A stretch of 64,000 nt of DNA from Tetragenococcus halophilus (GTDB taxonomy: Bacteria > Bacillota > Bacilli > Lactobacillales > Enterococcaceae): positions 1 through 64,000 of the forward strand of contig NZ_JAKEIT010000005.1 in assembly GCF_021474685.1 (NCBI RefSeq), given 5' to 3'. The position numbers were made by a program, and so were the translations under genes. The notes under the pieces are model-generated. The model did not search any database, was not told the DNA's origin, and saw only the letters and a list, made by a program, of their open reading frames with translations. Positions 17,352 through 25,142 of this stretch are shown here, piece by piece (positions within the stretch are counted from its first letter, which is position 1; each line of letters begins with the position of its first letter).

Positions 17352-18917
17352 TTGATGACTAAACACCCCATGACTGGACGCCATCAAGTGGCAATGATTA
17401 CTGTTGACGATTTAGTGCCTAGCGACCATCTTGTACGTAAAATTGACCAAGCGATTTCTTTTGAATTTATTTATCCCATTGTTGAATCCACTTATTCTTC
17501 TCTAGGTCGTCCAAGTATTGATCCTGTGATTTTGGTTAAGTTCGTTTTACTCCAGTATCTTTTTGGGATTCGTTCTATGCGCCAAACAATCAAAGAAGTG
17601 GATACTAATATGGCTTATCGTTGGTTCTTAGGGTTTGATTTTACGGAAAAAGTTCCTCACTTTTCTACCTTCGGTAAAAATTATGCTCGACGATTTCGAG
17701 AAACCACATTATTTGAAGATCTTTTTTCTCATATTCTTGAACAAGCCGTTAAAGCAGGGTTCCTTACTGAAGACAACTTATATATGGATTCCACTCATGT
17801 GAAGGCAAATGCGAATAAACATCGATTTAATAAAGAATTAACTCGTACCGAGGCTAGGTTCTACCAAAAAGAATTAGAAAAAGAAATCAATGATCAACGG
17901 ATTCAAGCTGGAAAAAAGCCTTTTACTTGGGACGGTGAAGAAGAGGCCAAAGTAAAGAAAATCAGTCGAACGGATCCGGAGAGCGGTTATTACGTAAAGA
18001 GTGAACGTGAAAAGCAATTTGCTTACTCTGCTCATACAGTGTGTGAGGATCACGGTTTCGTTTTAGATTGTAAGGTAACACCGGGAAATATCCATGACAG
18101 CCAAGTAGCGATTTCATTATTGGAAAAAGTACGAAAAACTTTCCCCAAAGCGAAAGTAGTTGCGGCAGACGCAGGATATAAAACACCTGCAATTGCTCAC
18201 TATTTAATCGAAAAACAGTTACGGCCCGTTCTTCCCTACACTCGGCCTCGGGGAAAGAAAGAGTTATTCCATAAAAAAGATTTTGTTTATGATGAATACT
18301 ATGATTGTTACTTGTGCCCTGCTGATCAAATCCTGACTTTTTCAACAATTACTCGTGAAGGTTACCGAGAATATAAATCATCTCCGGAAATTTGTAAACA
18401 ATGTCCCATGTTAGCCCAATGTACGCGAAGTCGGTCCTGTCAGAAAGTCGTGACACGACATGTCTGGCAAGAGGATTTAGATATCGCAGAAGAATTACGC
18501 TTTACGAAGACGAATAAAGCAATCTATCAACGACGAAAAGAAACAATTGAACGTGTCTTTGCAGACGCGAAAGAAAAGCATGGTTTGCGGTGGACGAAAT
18601 ATCGCTCGTTAGAAAAAGTCACCGTTCATACGATGCTTACGTTTGCTGCAATGAATCTTAAAAAATTAGCAACGTGGATCGCTAAAGGCGCTACGCCTTT
18701 ATTTTTTTGCTTATTTTTATCAAAAAAAAGACAAATCGGCTGTTTCTTCCTTAAAATTAAGGAGATTCATCCGATTTGTCTACAGTCTGAAACCGTCCTT
18801 GTAAGGACGGTTTCTTTTCTTCTGACTAAAGTCATCTATTATAATAGTATGGAGAATAATACACTAGCAATAACTAAGATAATCGCGCCACCTAAACGGC
18901 TAGATAACTGCGCATAA
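17352..18917 (+). CDS. IS1182-family transposase, frame runs past the IS end
   Basis: A DDE transposase with an N-terminal DUF772-type domain and the catalytic triad in LYMDSTHVKAN (D146), VVAADAGYKTP (D273) and ETIERVFADAKEKHG (E400). It starts at TTG 17352 or ATG 17355 behind AAAGGAG. Homology-like sequence ends near AAMNLKKLATW (about residue 440). After that the frame continues with no stop through a terminator hairpin (18684-18707), the right terminal repeat and the outer hairpin, and ends 103 bases beyond the element, antisense to the transporter 3' end. The last 80 or so residues are therefore unlikely to be native. A frameshift near the T7 run at 18702-18708 is another possibility. 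Confidence 0.85.
   Translation: MMTKHPMTGRHQVAMITVDDLVPSDHLVRKIDQAISFEFIYPIVESTYSSLGRPSIDPVILVKFVLLQYLFGIRSMRQTIKEVDTNMAYRWFLGFDFTEKVPHFSTFGKNYARRFRETTLFEDLFSHILEQAVKAGFLTEDNLYMDSTHVKANANKHRFNKELTRTEARFYQKELEKEINDQRIQAGKKPFTWDGEEEAKVKKISRTDPESGYYVKSEREKQFAYSAHTVCEDHGFVLDCKVTPGNIHDSQVAISLLEKVRKTFPKAKVVAADAGYKTPAIAHYLIEKQLRPVLPYTRPRGKKELFHKKDFVYDEYYDCYLCPADQILTFSTITREGYREYKSSPEICKQCPMLAQCTRSRSCQKVVTRHVWQEDLDIAEELRFTKTNKAIYQRRKETIERVFADAKEKHGLRWTKYRSLEKVTVHTMLTFAAMNLKKLATWIAKGATPLFFCLFLSKKRQIGCFFLKIKEIHPICLQSETVLVRTVSFLLTKVIYYNSMENNTLAITKIIAPPKRLDNCA
18684..18708 (+). terminator. Intrinsic terminator inside the transposase frame
   Basis: AAAGGCG (18684-18690), loop CTA, CGCCTTT (18694-18700), then ATTTTTTT. 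It falls in frame within the annotated transposase, about 210 bases before its stop, so the transposase message probably ends before any stop codon. Confidence 0.7.
18789..18814. repeat. Right outer hairpin of the IS
   Basis: Identical to the left hairpin. On the minus strand it lies 25 bases behind the stop of transporter copy 2, where a terminator for that gene is expected; it is followed on the plus strand by TTTTCTT. Confidence 0.9.
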
Positions 18918-20143
18918 GCAATTAGATCCATACGGTTGGCTGCCCCTAATACCGCTAAGTCTCCAGAACCACCACGGTTTGCCATACACAAACCAGCAGT
19001 AACTGCTGTATCGATTGGATAAAATCCAACTAGGTAACCAACAATACCTGAGCCCAGGATTGCGCCTATGATAATAAACAAGGAAACAACAATATTTGAG
19101 ACAGTGATTGCTGAAAGCAGCTCATTCAAGTCAAGATCAGCACCTACACCTACCATAATAAGTAATGTTAAGTGTTTGGTAAAGAAAGTTTGTAGACGTT
19201 TAGCACCCATACGTACATTCTTTGGAATAATACCAAAAGCACAAAGTAAAACAACAAAAATAACCATATAAGCTAATTCATGAATAGGGAAACCAAAGAT
19301 TTCAGGTAACAATACTTTACTAAATAAAAGACCAACGGTATAAGAACCTAATCCAAGAAATAGACCAGATGCAATATCTGCTAATGTTGGCGTATATTCT
19401 TCCTCAGAAGAGCCTTTTTCCTCAGTGCCACGAATCAAAGTTTTTCCATCGCCTGTTAATTTAGGAAAGGCTTGTCCTAATTTGTTCAATAAAGCTGCAC
19501 CGAAAATCGCAAAAATATTTCCGACAGTTAAGATAATAATTGCAAAACTATAATAGACTTCGCTTCCTTCGCCGGTAATCCCTGCGTAAACTTCTGATAA
19601 AGGAATTGCACCGCCGCCGTTTCCACCGCCCATAATAGGTAGTGCGTAATGAGTGATAAGTTCACTTGGACTAATACCAAAAAACATGCCACCAACAATA
19701 GCCAGTAGTATCGCTCCTACAAAACCGCCGAGGATTGCTGGAAAATAACCAGCAAAACTTCTTAGCAAGATATTTCTTTCTAGAGATAGCACCGAACCTG
19801 TAATCAATACTACGATATAAAAGGTCAAGAAGTTTGTTTCACCAGTGAAATTATCAATTGATGTGATATATTCTGATGGAATTAAGTTATAAGTGCCAAT
19901 TACAGACATTCCTAGAAATGCTAAAAGAATTCCGCCGCCAATATATTTATTCCAAATCGGCAAACGTTGTCCAATTTCATATAAAGGGATACCTAAAGCT
20001 AACATTAAAGCAAAAGTACTTGGCATGTCCGTTCCAAGACCACCTGCATACATCGTCGCAAGAATTAACAAACAGACGATAATTGTTATATACCAGGGGG
20101 CGCCATATAATTTTAACCCTTTCTTTTTCTCATCATTACTCAT
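18839..20143 (-). CDS. 2-hydroxycarboxylate transporter (citrate/malate), copy 2
   Basis: A 434-residue paralogue of copy 1 with the same length, membrane pattern and loop motifs (MGGGNGGGAIPLSEVY and CMANRGGSGDLAVLGAANRM). Differences cluster at the N terminus (ATMYAGGLGTDMPS) and in the acidic loop (GTEEKGSSEEEYTPTLAD). As the copy next to oadA, it is divergent from the oxaloacetate decarboxylase operon and probably co-regulated with it. Conservation of both frames and all motifs suggests that both copies are functional; whether they differ in substrate (citrate versus malate) or coupling cannot be read from the sequence. Confidence 0.93.
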   Translation of the reverse strand: MSNDEKKKGLKLYGAPWYITIIVCLLILATMYAGGLGTDMPSTFALMLALGIPLYEIGQRLPIWNKYIGGGILLAFLGMSVIGTYNLIPSEYITSIDNFTGETNFLTFYIVVLITGSVLSLERNILLRSFAGYFPAILGGFVGAILLAIVGGMFFGISPSELITHYALPIMGGGNGGGAIPLSEVYAGITGEGSEVYYSFAIIILTVGNIFAIFGAALLNKLGQAFPKLTGDGKTLIRGTEEKGSSEEEYTPTLADIASGLFLGLGSYTVGLLFSKVLLPEIFGFPIHELAYMVIFVVLLCAFGIIPKNVRMGAKRLQTFFTKHLTLLIMVGVGADLDLNELLSAITVSNIVVSLFIIIGAILGSGIVGYLVGFYPIDTAVTAGLCMANRGGSGDLAVLGAANRMDLIAYAQLSSRLGGAIILVIASVLFSILL

Positions 20144-20463
20144 AATTTTCGCTCTCCTCCTATGTAAATTAATATATTGCTTAGTTGTTATGCGTAACTA
20201 CTTCGACAATAATAAATTATGCGACAACCGGTTTCAACAATTTTCCGGAAAAAGTACACTTAAAAAACACTAATTCACTTTCATTTTACTTTGAAATTTG
20301 AAAGTATAAAAGGGAATTATGCTTACACATATAAAATATGTATTTAAAGTGTTTTTTTCGGTCATGCTGGTTGACTCGGCTTAGTTAACACGTAAAATGA
20401 AAGTATATGCGTTAGTATTTTAATAAATGTCAGAAACAAAAAAATGGAGGTAGAAAAAAGGCT
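20144..20463. promoter_or_regulatory. Divergent promoter region, transporter copy 2 / oadA
   Basis: A 320-base gap without a coding frame. A motif reading AAAAAGTACACTT then AAAAAACACTA lies at 20249-20272. Its AAAAAACACTT core recurs inverted near 20345-20360 (AAGTGTTTTTTTCGG), so the two face each other across the divergent promoters. The same core is found upstream of transporter copy 1. A common citrate regulator, CitO or another, is a reasonable hypothesis. A ribosome site (ATGGAGGTAG) precedes oadA. Confidence 0.45.
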
Positions 20464-21867
20464 ATGAGTAATAATAAAACCATTAATTTTATGGAAACCG
20501 TACTAAGAGATGCTCACCAAAGTCTAATGGCGACAAGAATGTCGACAGATGATATGTTACCCATTGTGGAAAAATTAGACCAAGTTGGCTATACATCTTT
20601 AGAGTGTTGGGGCGGCGCTACATATGATGCTGCGATTCGTTATTTAAACGAAGATCCTTGGCAAAGATTACGTGAGATCCGTAAAAGAGCTAAAAACACT
20701 AAACTTCAAATGCTATTAAGGGGACAAAATTTACTAGGTTATCGGAACTATGCCGATGATGTGGTTGAAAGTTTTGTTGCTAAAGCAGCTGAAGCCGGAA
20801 TTGATATCTTTCGTATTTTTGACGCATTAAATGATACAAGAAATTTAGAAACTTCTCTTAAAGCAGTAAAAAAAGCTAATAAACATGCACAATTAGTCCT
20901 TTGTTACACGATCAGTCCAGTGCATACAGTCGATTATTATAGTAAACTTGCCCAAAAACTAGTTGATATGGGTGCGGATTCTATTTGTGTCAAGGACATG
21001 GCTGGCATTATGACACCAGAAGTTGCTAAAGAATTGGTCACTGAGCTGAAAAAAGTAACAGACATTCCAATTGAAATTCACACACATGCTACTAGCGGGA
21101 CTTCAGAAATGACTTATTTAGCTTCTGTTGAAGCAGGTGCTGATATTATTGATACAGCTATTTCACCCTTTGCAAGTGGTACTAGCCAGCCCGCTTCAGA
21201 AACTATGGCCTATGTCTTAAAAGAATATGGCTACAATTTAAATGTTGATTTAGATACAATGGAAGAAGTAGCAGAATACTTCAAACCTATCAAACAAAAA
21301 TATATTGATGAAGGAATCTTTGATTACAAGATGATGGATGTAGAACCTAAAGCTTTATTTTACCAAGTACCTGGTGGAATGCTATCCAACCTCTATTCTC
21401 AGCTTAAACAAGCCAATGCTACTGGTAAGTATGATGAGGTATTAAAAGAAGTTCCCGCTGTACGCAAGGATTTAGGCTATCCTCCATTAGTTACACCAAT
21501 GAGTCAAATGGTCGGCACACAAGCGGTGTTTAACGTTATTGCTAATGAACGTTATAAAATGGTGCCAAATGAAATCAAAAGTTATCTTCGCGGAGAATAT
21601 GGACAAGCTCCTGCTGCTGTAGATAAAACTGTACAAGAAAATATTATCGGCGATGAAAAAGTAATGACAGATCGCCCTGCCGATCATCTAGAACCAGAAA
21701 TGGAATCATTAGCAGCCGAATTAGGTGATCTAGCTAAAACTGAAGAAGACGTATTGACTTATGCGTTATTCCCACAAGTTGGTTTAACTTATTTGAAAAA
21801 CAAATATGCTAGTAAAACAGATGAGAAAAACGATGGTGTTACAAAGATTAAAGTAAGCAAGGTATAA
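20464..21867 (+). CDS. oadA: Oxaloacetate decarboxylase alpha subunit
   Basis: OadA moves the carboxyl group of oxaloacetate onto the biotin carrier, yielding pyruvate. The 467 residues contain only the carboxyltransferase TIM barrel: RDAHQSLMATRMSTDDM, MLLRGQNLLGYRNYADD and the metal-binding EIHTHATSGTSEM. The C-terminal biotin domain found in Klebsiella OadA is absent; a separate biotin protein is encoded two genes downstream. The alternative, pyruvate carboxylase subunit B, is excluded by the adjacent membrane subunit. It is first gene of a four-gene operon. Confidence 0.93.
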   Translation: MSNNKTINFMETVLRDAHQSLMATRMSTDDMLPIVEKLDQVGYTSLECWGGATYDAAIRYLNEDPWQRLREIRKRAKNTKLQMLLRGQNLLGYRNYADDVVESFVAKAAEAGIDIFRIFDALNDTRNLETSLKAVKKANKHAQLVLCYTISPVHTVDYYSKLAQKLVDMGADSICVKDMAGIMTPEVAKELVTELKKVTDIPIEIHTHATSGTSEMTYLASVEAGADIIDTAISPFASGTSQPASETMAYVLKEYGYNLNVDLDTMEEVAEYFKPIKQKYIDEGIFDYKMMDVEPKALFYQVPGGMLSNLYSQLKQANATGKYDEVLKEVPAVRKDLGYPPLVTPMSQMVGTQAVFNVIANERYKMVPNEIKSYLRGEYGQAPAAVDKTVQENIIGDEKVMTDRPADHLEPEMESLAAELGDLAKTEEDVLTYALFPQVGLTYLKNKYASKTDEKNDGVTKIKVSKV

Positions 21868-21885
21868 ATAAGAGAGGGTGTCAAA

Positions 21886-22167
21886 ATGACAAACTTTACA
21901 ATAATGGACGGACTCATGCTAATGATAGTAGCAATGGCTGCTGTATTTGCTGTATTAATGGGTTTATGGGGTCTTTTAGTTATCGTTAGAAAATTAACGA
22001 TAGAAAAAGAAAATAACCAACCCCTTCCTACTAGTAACCAAGCAGCTTCATCCGTAAGTCAAGAAAAAAGCACAGAGGAAACTTCTGAACAAGGAACAAT
22101 TCCTCCGGAAAAAGTTGCACTTATTATGAGTCTATTAGTTGATAAACATAAAAGAGATAAAAATTAA
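21886..22167 (+). CDS. oadH: Oxaloacetate decarboxylase gamma-like membrane subunit
   Basis: A 93-residue protein with one N-terminal membrane helix (about residues 8-32, MIVAMAAVFAVLMGLWGLLV) and a hydrophilic, Glu/Ser/Gln-rich cytoplasmic tail. It occupies the place of the gamma subunit, which ties the carboxyltransferase and carrier to the membrane beta subunit. E. faecalis has an equivalent called OadH. AGAGAGGGTG precedes the start. The name rests on position and topology, since such small subunits diverge quickly. Confidence 0.75.
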   Translation: MTNFTIMDGLMLMIVAMAAVFAVLMGLWGLLVIVRKLTIEKENNQPLPTSNQAASSVSQEKSTEETSEQGTIPPEKVALIMSLLVDKHKRDKN

Positions 22168-22188
22168 TTATTAAATGGAGGAATTAAA

Positions 22189-22575
22189 GTGAATAATTAC
22201 GAAGTAGAAATTGATGGGAAATTATATAGAGTAACGATAGAAGAAATTAGCGAAAGCCAGCGCAGTGAACCAAAAGAGGCTAAACAAGCAGCCCAAACAC
22301 AAAGCCAGCCACAGCAATCACAAGAACAAACACAAGCTTCTCCTGCCCCTGCAGCATCAGGTAGCGGAGAAAGTGTGACTGCCCCAATGCCTGGAAATAT
22401 TTATAAAGTACAAGCAAAAGCTGGACAAGCTGTAAAAGAAGGAGAAACAGTTGTTGTTTTAGAAGCTATGAAAATGGAGAATGAAATTGTCGCACCAAAA
22501 GATGGTACAATTTCTAGCGTTAATGTATCTGAAGGTCAATCTGTTGAGGCAGACGATATTTTATTTGAATTATAA
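22189..22575 (+). CDS. oadD: Biotin carboxyl carrier subunit of oxaloacetate decarboxylase
   Basis: A 128-residue biotinyl-domain protein. The carrier domain occupies roughly residues 62-128, with the biotin site EAMKMENEI (lysine 95). It is preceded by a flexible Gln/Pro/Ala-rich linker (residues 30-60). It carries CO2 from the OadA active site to the OadB membrane pump. In E. faecalis this free-standing carrier is called OadD. Context in the oad operon distinguishes it from the acetyl-CoA carboxylase carrier AccB. Confidence 0.9.
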   Translation: MNNYEVEIDGKLYRVTIEEISESQRSEPKEAKQAAQTQSQPQQSQEQTQASPAPAASGSGESVTAPMPGNIYKVQAKAGQAVKEGETVVVLEAMKMENEIVAPKDGTISSVNVSEGQSVEADDILFEL

Positions 22576-22597
22576 TTTCTGAGGAGGTTCCAAAAAT

Positions 22598-23728
22598 ATG
22601 TTAGATATATTGAATGAATTGGTTCAAAGCTCAGGAATACTTGGTATGACTTATAAGGAATTTATTATGATCATCGTCTCTCTTATTTTCTTATACTTAG
22701 CTGTTCGAAAAGGGTATGAACCATATCTGTTAATACCAATTGCTTTTGGTATATTACTAGTCAATCTACCTTTAAGTGGGTTGATGGATCCACCAGCAAA
22801 TGGTGAATCGGGAGGACTTTTATATTATCTTTATGAAGGGATTGATTTAGGGATATATCCTCCATTGATCTTTTTATGTTTAGGAGCTTCGACTGATTTT
22901 GGTCCGCTTTTGGCAAATCCTAAAACTTTATTACTAGGAGGCGCAGCACAATTTGGAATTTTCAGTGCCTTCTTCTTAGCAATTGTTGCCGGAATGTCTC
23001 CAGAAGAAGCAGCTTCTGTTGGAATTATTGGTGGAGCTGACGGACCTACAGCCATTTATATTACAAGTCAATTAGCAGATCATATATTACCTGCGATTGC
23101 TTTAGCTGCTTACTCATATATGGCTTTAGTTCCTATTATACAGCCGCCTCTTATGAACTTACTCACGACGGAAGAAGAACGCAAAGTTAAAATGGAACAA
23201 TTGCGTACAGTATCCAAAAAAGAAAAGATCTTATTTCCAATTATTACTACGCTTTTCGTTAGTTTGCTGATTCCTTCAGCAACAACTTTGATTGGGATGC
23301 TGATGTTAGGAAATATTATCCGTGAAAGTGGCCAAGTTCCTAAACTAACTGAAACCTTACAAAATTCTTTTATGTATATTGTTACAATCATTCTTGGCGT
23401 TTCAGTAGGAGCAAAAGCTACAGGAGAAACCTTTTTAAGCTGGTCAACAATTGTTATCACTATATTAGGTTTGATCGCCTTTGCAGTGGGTACGATTTCT
23501 GGCCTATTGATAGGAAAACTTATGTATAAGATGACTAACGGACAAATTAACCCTTTGATTGGTGCAGCAGGTGTATCAGCTGTTCCGATGGCTGCTCGTG
23601 TAGTCCAAAAAGAAGGAATTAAAAATAATCCAAACAATTATCTTTTAATGCATGCAATGAGTCCTAACGTCGCTGGTGTAATCGGCTCTGCTGTTACTGC
23701 AGGCGTCTTGTTATCCTTCTTTGGATAA
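22598..23728 (+). CDS. oadB: Sodium-pumping oxaloacetate decarboxylase beta subunit
   Basis: A 376-residue membrane protein that decarboxylates carboxybiotin and exports sodium ions, coupling citrate breakdown to an ion gradient. Family landmarks are FLCLGASTDFGPLLANP, IGGADGPTAIYITSQLAD, NPLIGAAGVSAVPMAARV and MHAMSPNVAGVIGSA. About nine to ten hydrophobic segments are present. GGAGG lies 8 bases before the start. It is last in the oad operon and is followed by a strong terminator. No malic enzyme gene (citM) is present, unlike the E. faecalis locus. Confidence 0.95.
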   Translation: MLDILNELVQSSGILGMTYKEFIMIIVSLIFLYLAVRKGYEPYLLIPIAFGILLVNLPLSGLMDPPANGESGGLLYYLYEGIDLGIYPPLIFLCLGASTDFGPLLANPKTLLLGGAAQFGIFSAFFLAIVAGMSPEEAASVGIIGGADGPTAIYITSQLADHILPAIALAAYSYMALVPIIQPPLMNLLTTEEERKVKMEQLRTVSKKEKILFPIITTLFVSLLIPSATTLIGMLMLGNIIRESGQVPKLTETLQNSFMYIVTIILGVSVGAKATGETFLSWSTIVITILGLIAFAVGTISGLLIGKLMYKMTNGQINPLIGAAGVSAVPMAARVVQKEGIKNNPNNYLLMHAMSPNVAGVIGSAVTAGVLLSFFG

Positions 23729-23753
23729 AACTTGTTTAAAATAATATTTGCTA

Positions 23754-23794
23754 AAAAACTGCTAGTAAAGTTTATGTTACTAGCAGTTTTTTTG
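23754..23794 (+). terminator. Terminator of the oad operon
   Basis: Arms AAAACTGCTAGTAA and TTACTAGCAGTTTT enclose an 8-base loop and are followed by further T residues. It can also act for the convergent small membrane protein gene. Confidence 0.88.
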
Positions 23795-23831
23795 ATTAAA
23801 TTTAAAGTTTGAAATAATTGAGTTCAATTTT

Positions 23832-24086
23832 TTACTGAATAAGCTGGCCTAACCATTGAATCAGTCTTTGCCACATTGTCATTAGAAAATGATAAAAACG
23901 TTCAGAAATATTGTCTACATTAAAAATATTACCGATTTGGTCCACTATATTAGCAACTTCGATTCGATAAACCCAAAGTAAAAAAATAAAAAGTACAAGT
24001 GCTATAAAACGTGAAAAACAGCTTCTTGCTCGCATAATCCACGCTAAAAGAAAAATTCCAATAGCAAAAGCAATAAGTGTCTCCAT
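23832..24086 (-). CDS. Small membrane protein of unknown function
   Basis: An 84-residue protein with two hydrophobic N-terminal segments (about residues 3-17 and 26-44), then an amphipathic, aromatic-rich C-terminal half ending QWLGQLIQ. A very good ribosome site (GAGGAGGCGTC) precedes the ATG, so it is probably expressed. I do not recognise a family. It stands alone between the oad operon and khpA, with terminators on both sides; nothing around it suggests a function. Confidence 0.65.
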   Translation of the reverse strand: METLIAFAIGIFLLAWIMRARSCFSRFIALVLFIFLLWVYRIEVANIVDQIGNIFNVDNISERFYHFLMTMWQRLIQWLGQLIQ

Positions 24087-24310
24087 ATAGACGCCTCCTC
24101 ATCTCTATTTATTATGATATACGTTCAAACAAAAAACATCCACCTTTAGCCGTATTTAAATAGCTAACTTTATATCTTCTATTTCAAATAACTAACAAAA
24201 CCACCTAATAGCCTATTTTTCCATTTCTTCGAGCTATCGCTACTCATTCAACATTGGTTTCTCATTTTCCTATACTATCGTCTTTTTTCTATATATTATT
24301 TTTTATAAAT

Positions 24311-24348
24311 AAAAAGCAAAAACCATCGAGTGATGATTTTTGCTTTTA
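24311..24348 (-). terminator. Terminator of rpsP-khpA
   Basis: AAAAGCAAAAACCATC pairs with GATGATTTTTGCTTTT, immediately after the khpA stop on the minus strand; an A-rich flank on the plus strand gives the T run. Confidence 0.8.
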
Positions 24349-24597
24349 TTACTCTTTGCCATCTAAAATGTTCAATCGTACTTTTTTACGATCGTCAGTT
24401 TTCACACTATAAACAATGGTTCGAATTGCTTTGGCAATACGTCCTTGTTTACCAATGATTCGTCCAACATCAACTGGCGCAACAGATAAATTATATTCGA
24501 AAAATTTATCAGTTTCATCAATTTCGACTGACACTTGATCAGGCTGGGTAACTAAGGGACGAACGATCGTTAAGACCAAATCGGTCAAATCTGTCAT
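24349..24597 (-). CDS. khpA: KH-domain RNA-binding protein KhpA
   Basis: An 82-residue single KH-domain protein with the RNA-binding loop IIGKQGR (GKQG at residues 49-52). KhpA pairs with KhpB/Jag and in streptococci and enterococci affects cell elongation and division and binds many RNAs. It lies 11 bases after rpsP, the conserved arrangement. In most relatives rimM and trmD follow; here the transcript ends at a terminator instead. Confidence 0.92.
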   Translation of the reverse strand: MTDLTDLVLTIVRPLVTQPDQVSVEIDETDKFFEYNLSVAPVDVGRIIGKQGRIAKAIRTIVYSVKTDDRKKVRLNILDGKE

Positions 24598-24608
24598 AGT
24601 TAGTCACC

Positions 24609-24884
24609 TTATTTCTTAGCGTTTTTTGCGTCATGATGCTTTTTCATAATTCCTTCTTTAGAAAGGATATTACGAACAGTATCAGATGGTTGCGCACCTT
24701 TGGCTAACCAATTCAATACAGCATCTTCTTCAATTTTCACTTCGCTTGGTTCTCTCAATGGGTTATAAGTACCCACAGTTTCAATAAAGCGACCATCACG
24801 TGGTGAACGTGAGTCTGCTACTACAATACGGTAAGTTGGGCGTTTGTTATCTCCCATACGTTTTAAACGAATTTTTACTGCCAA
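24609..24884 (-). CDS. rpsP: 30S ribosomal protein S16
   Basis: Ribosomal protein S16, a 91-residue component of the 30S body. I start at TTG 24884 (read as [16 protein letters not shown]), 9 bases after ATGGAGGTG; the longer frame from an upstream ATG would include the ribosome site. Family stretches [20 protein letters not shown] and ETVGTYNPL are intact. It is the first gene of rpsP-khpA. Confidence 0.96.
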   Translation of the reverse strand: MAVKIRLKRMGDNKRPTYRIVVADSRSPRDGRFIETVGTYNPLREPSEVKIEEDAVLNWLAKGAQPSDTVRNILSKEGIMKKHHDAKNAKK

Positions 24885-25031
24885 TTTTACACCTCCATTA
24901 ATTTTGATCACAAAATGTAGTCTAACAGTTTTTACATACAGTGTAAAGAGTTTTTTCTTTACAGACTAATTTTTTTATATAAAATACATGCATTTTCTTT
25001 GCAAAATATACTAACTTTTTGTAAGATATTA

Positions 25032-25119
25032 TTTGTAAAGAAACTTACGAAAAATAAGTAAATAAATTGACATTTTTATTCTTTTGTTTTAACTTATTAA
25101 TTGTAAGTAAAATTACGAA
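25032..25119 (+). promoter_or_regulatory. Promoter with twin operator-like dyads
   Basis: Two related 20-base dyads, at 25032-25051 and 25100-25119, share the half-sites TTGTAA and TTACGAA and lie 68 bases apart. Between them is TTGACA (25067-25072), a perfect -35; a weak -10 (TAACTT) follows at 17 bases. One dyad lies upstream of the promoter and the other over the start region, as expected for repression by looping or cooperative binding. HxlR- or MarR-type quinone/redox sensors commonly control such genes; the regulator is not encoded alongside. Confidence 0.6.
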
Positions 25120-25142
25120 CTAATTTAAAGGAGAATATTTTT

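Larger units (their letters stand above)
17235..18814 (+). mobile_element. IS1182-family insertion sequence with hairpin-bracketed ends
   Basis: A 1.58-kb element with one transposase gene. The 14-bp terminal inverted repeats AGACTGTAGACAAA lie at 17261-17274 and, inverted, at 18775-18788. Directly outside each is an identical 26-base hairpin (17235-17260 and 18789-18814). The core without hairpins is 17261-18788. The element sits 24 bases past the stop of transporter copy 2, between the duplicated transporter genes, and interrupts no gene. IS1272, a staphylococcal IS1182-family member, has been reported to target inverted repeats, so the hairpins may be the target rather than part of the element. 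Confidence 0.88.

Noticed and set aside
17962-18348. Minus-strand frame inside the transposase gene
   Set aside because: Shadow of the transposase; no family resemblance and no expression signals.
23110-23637. Minus-strand frame of 175 codons within oadB
   Set aside because: Antisense to a conserved membrane gene; no ribosome site and no recognisable domain.
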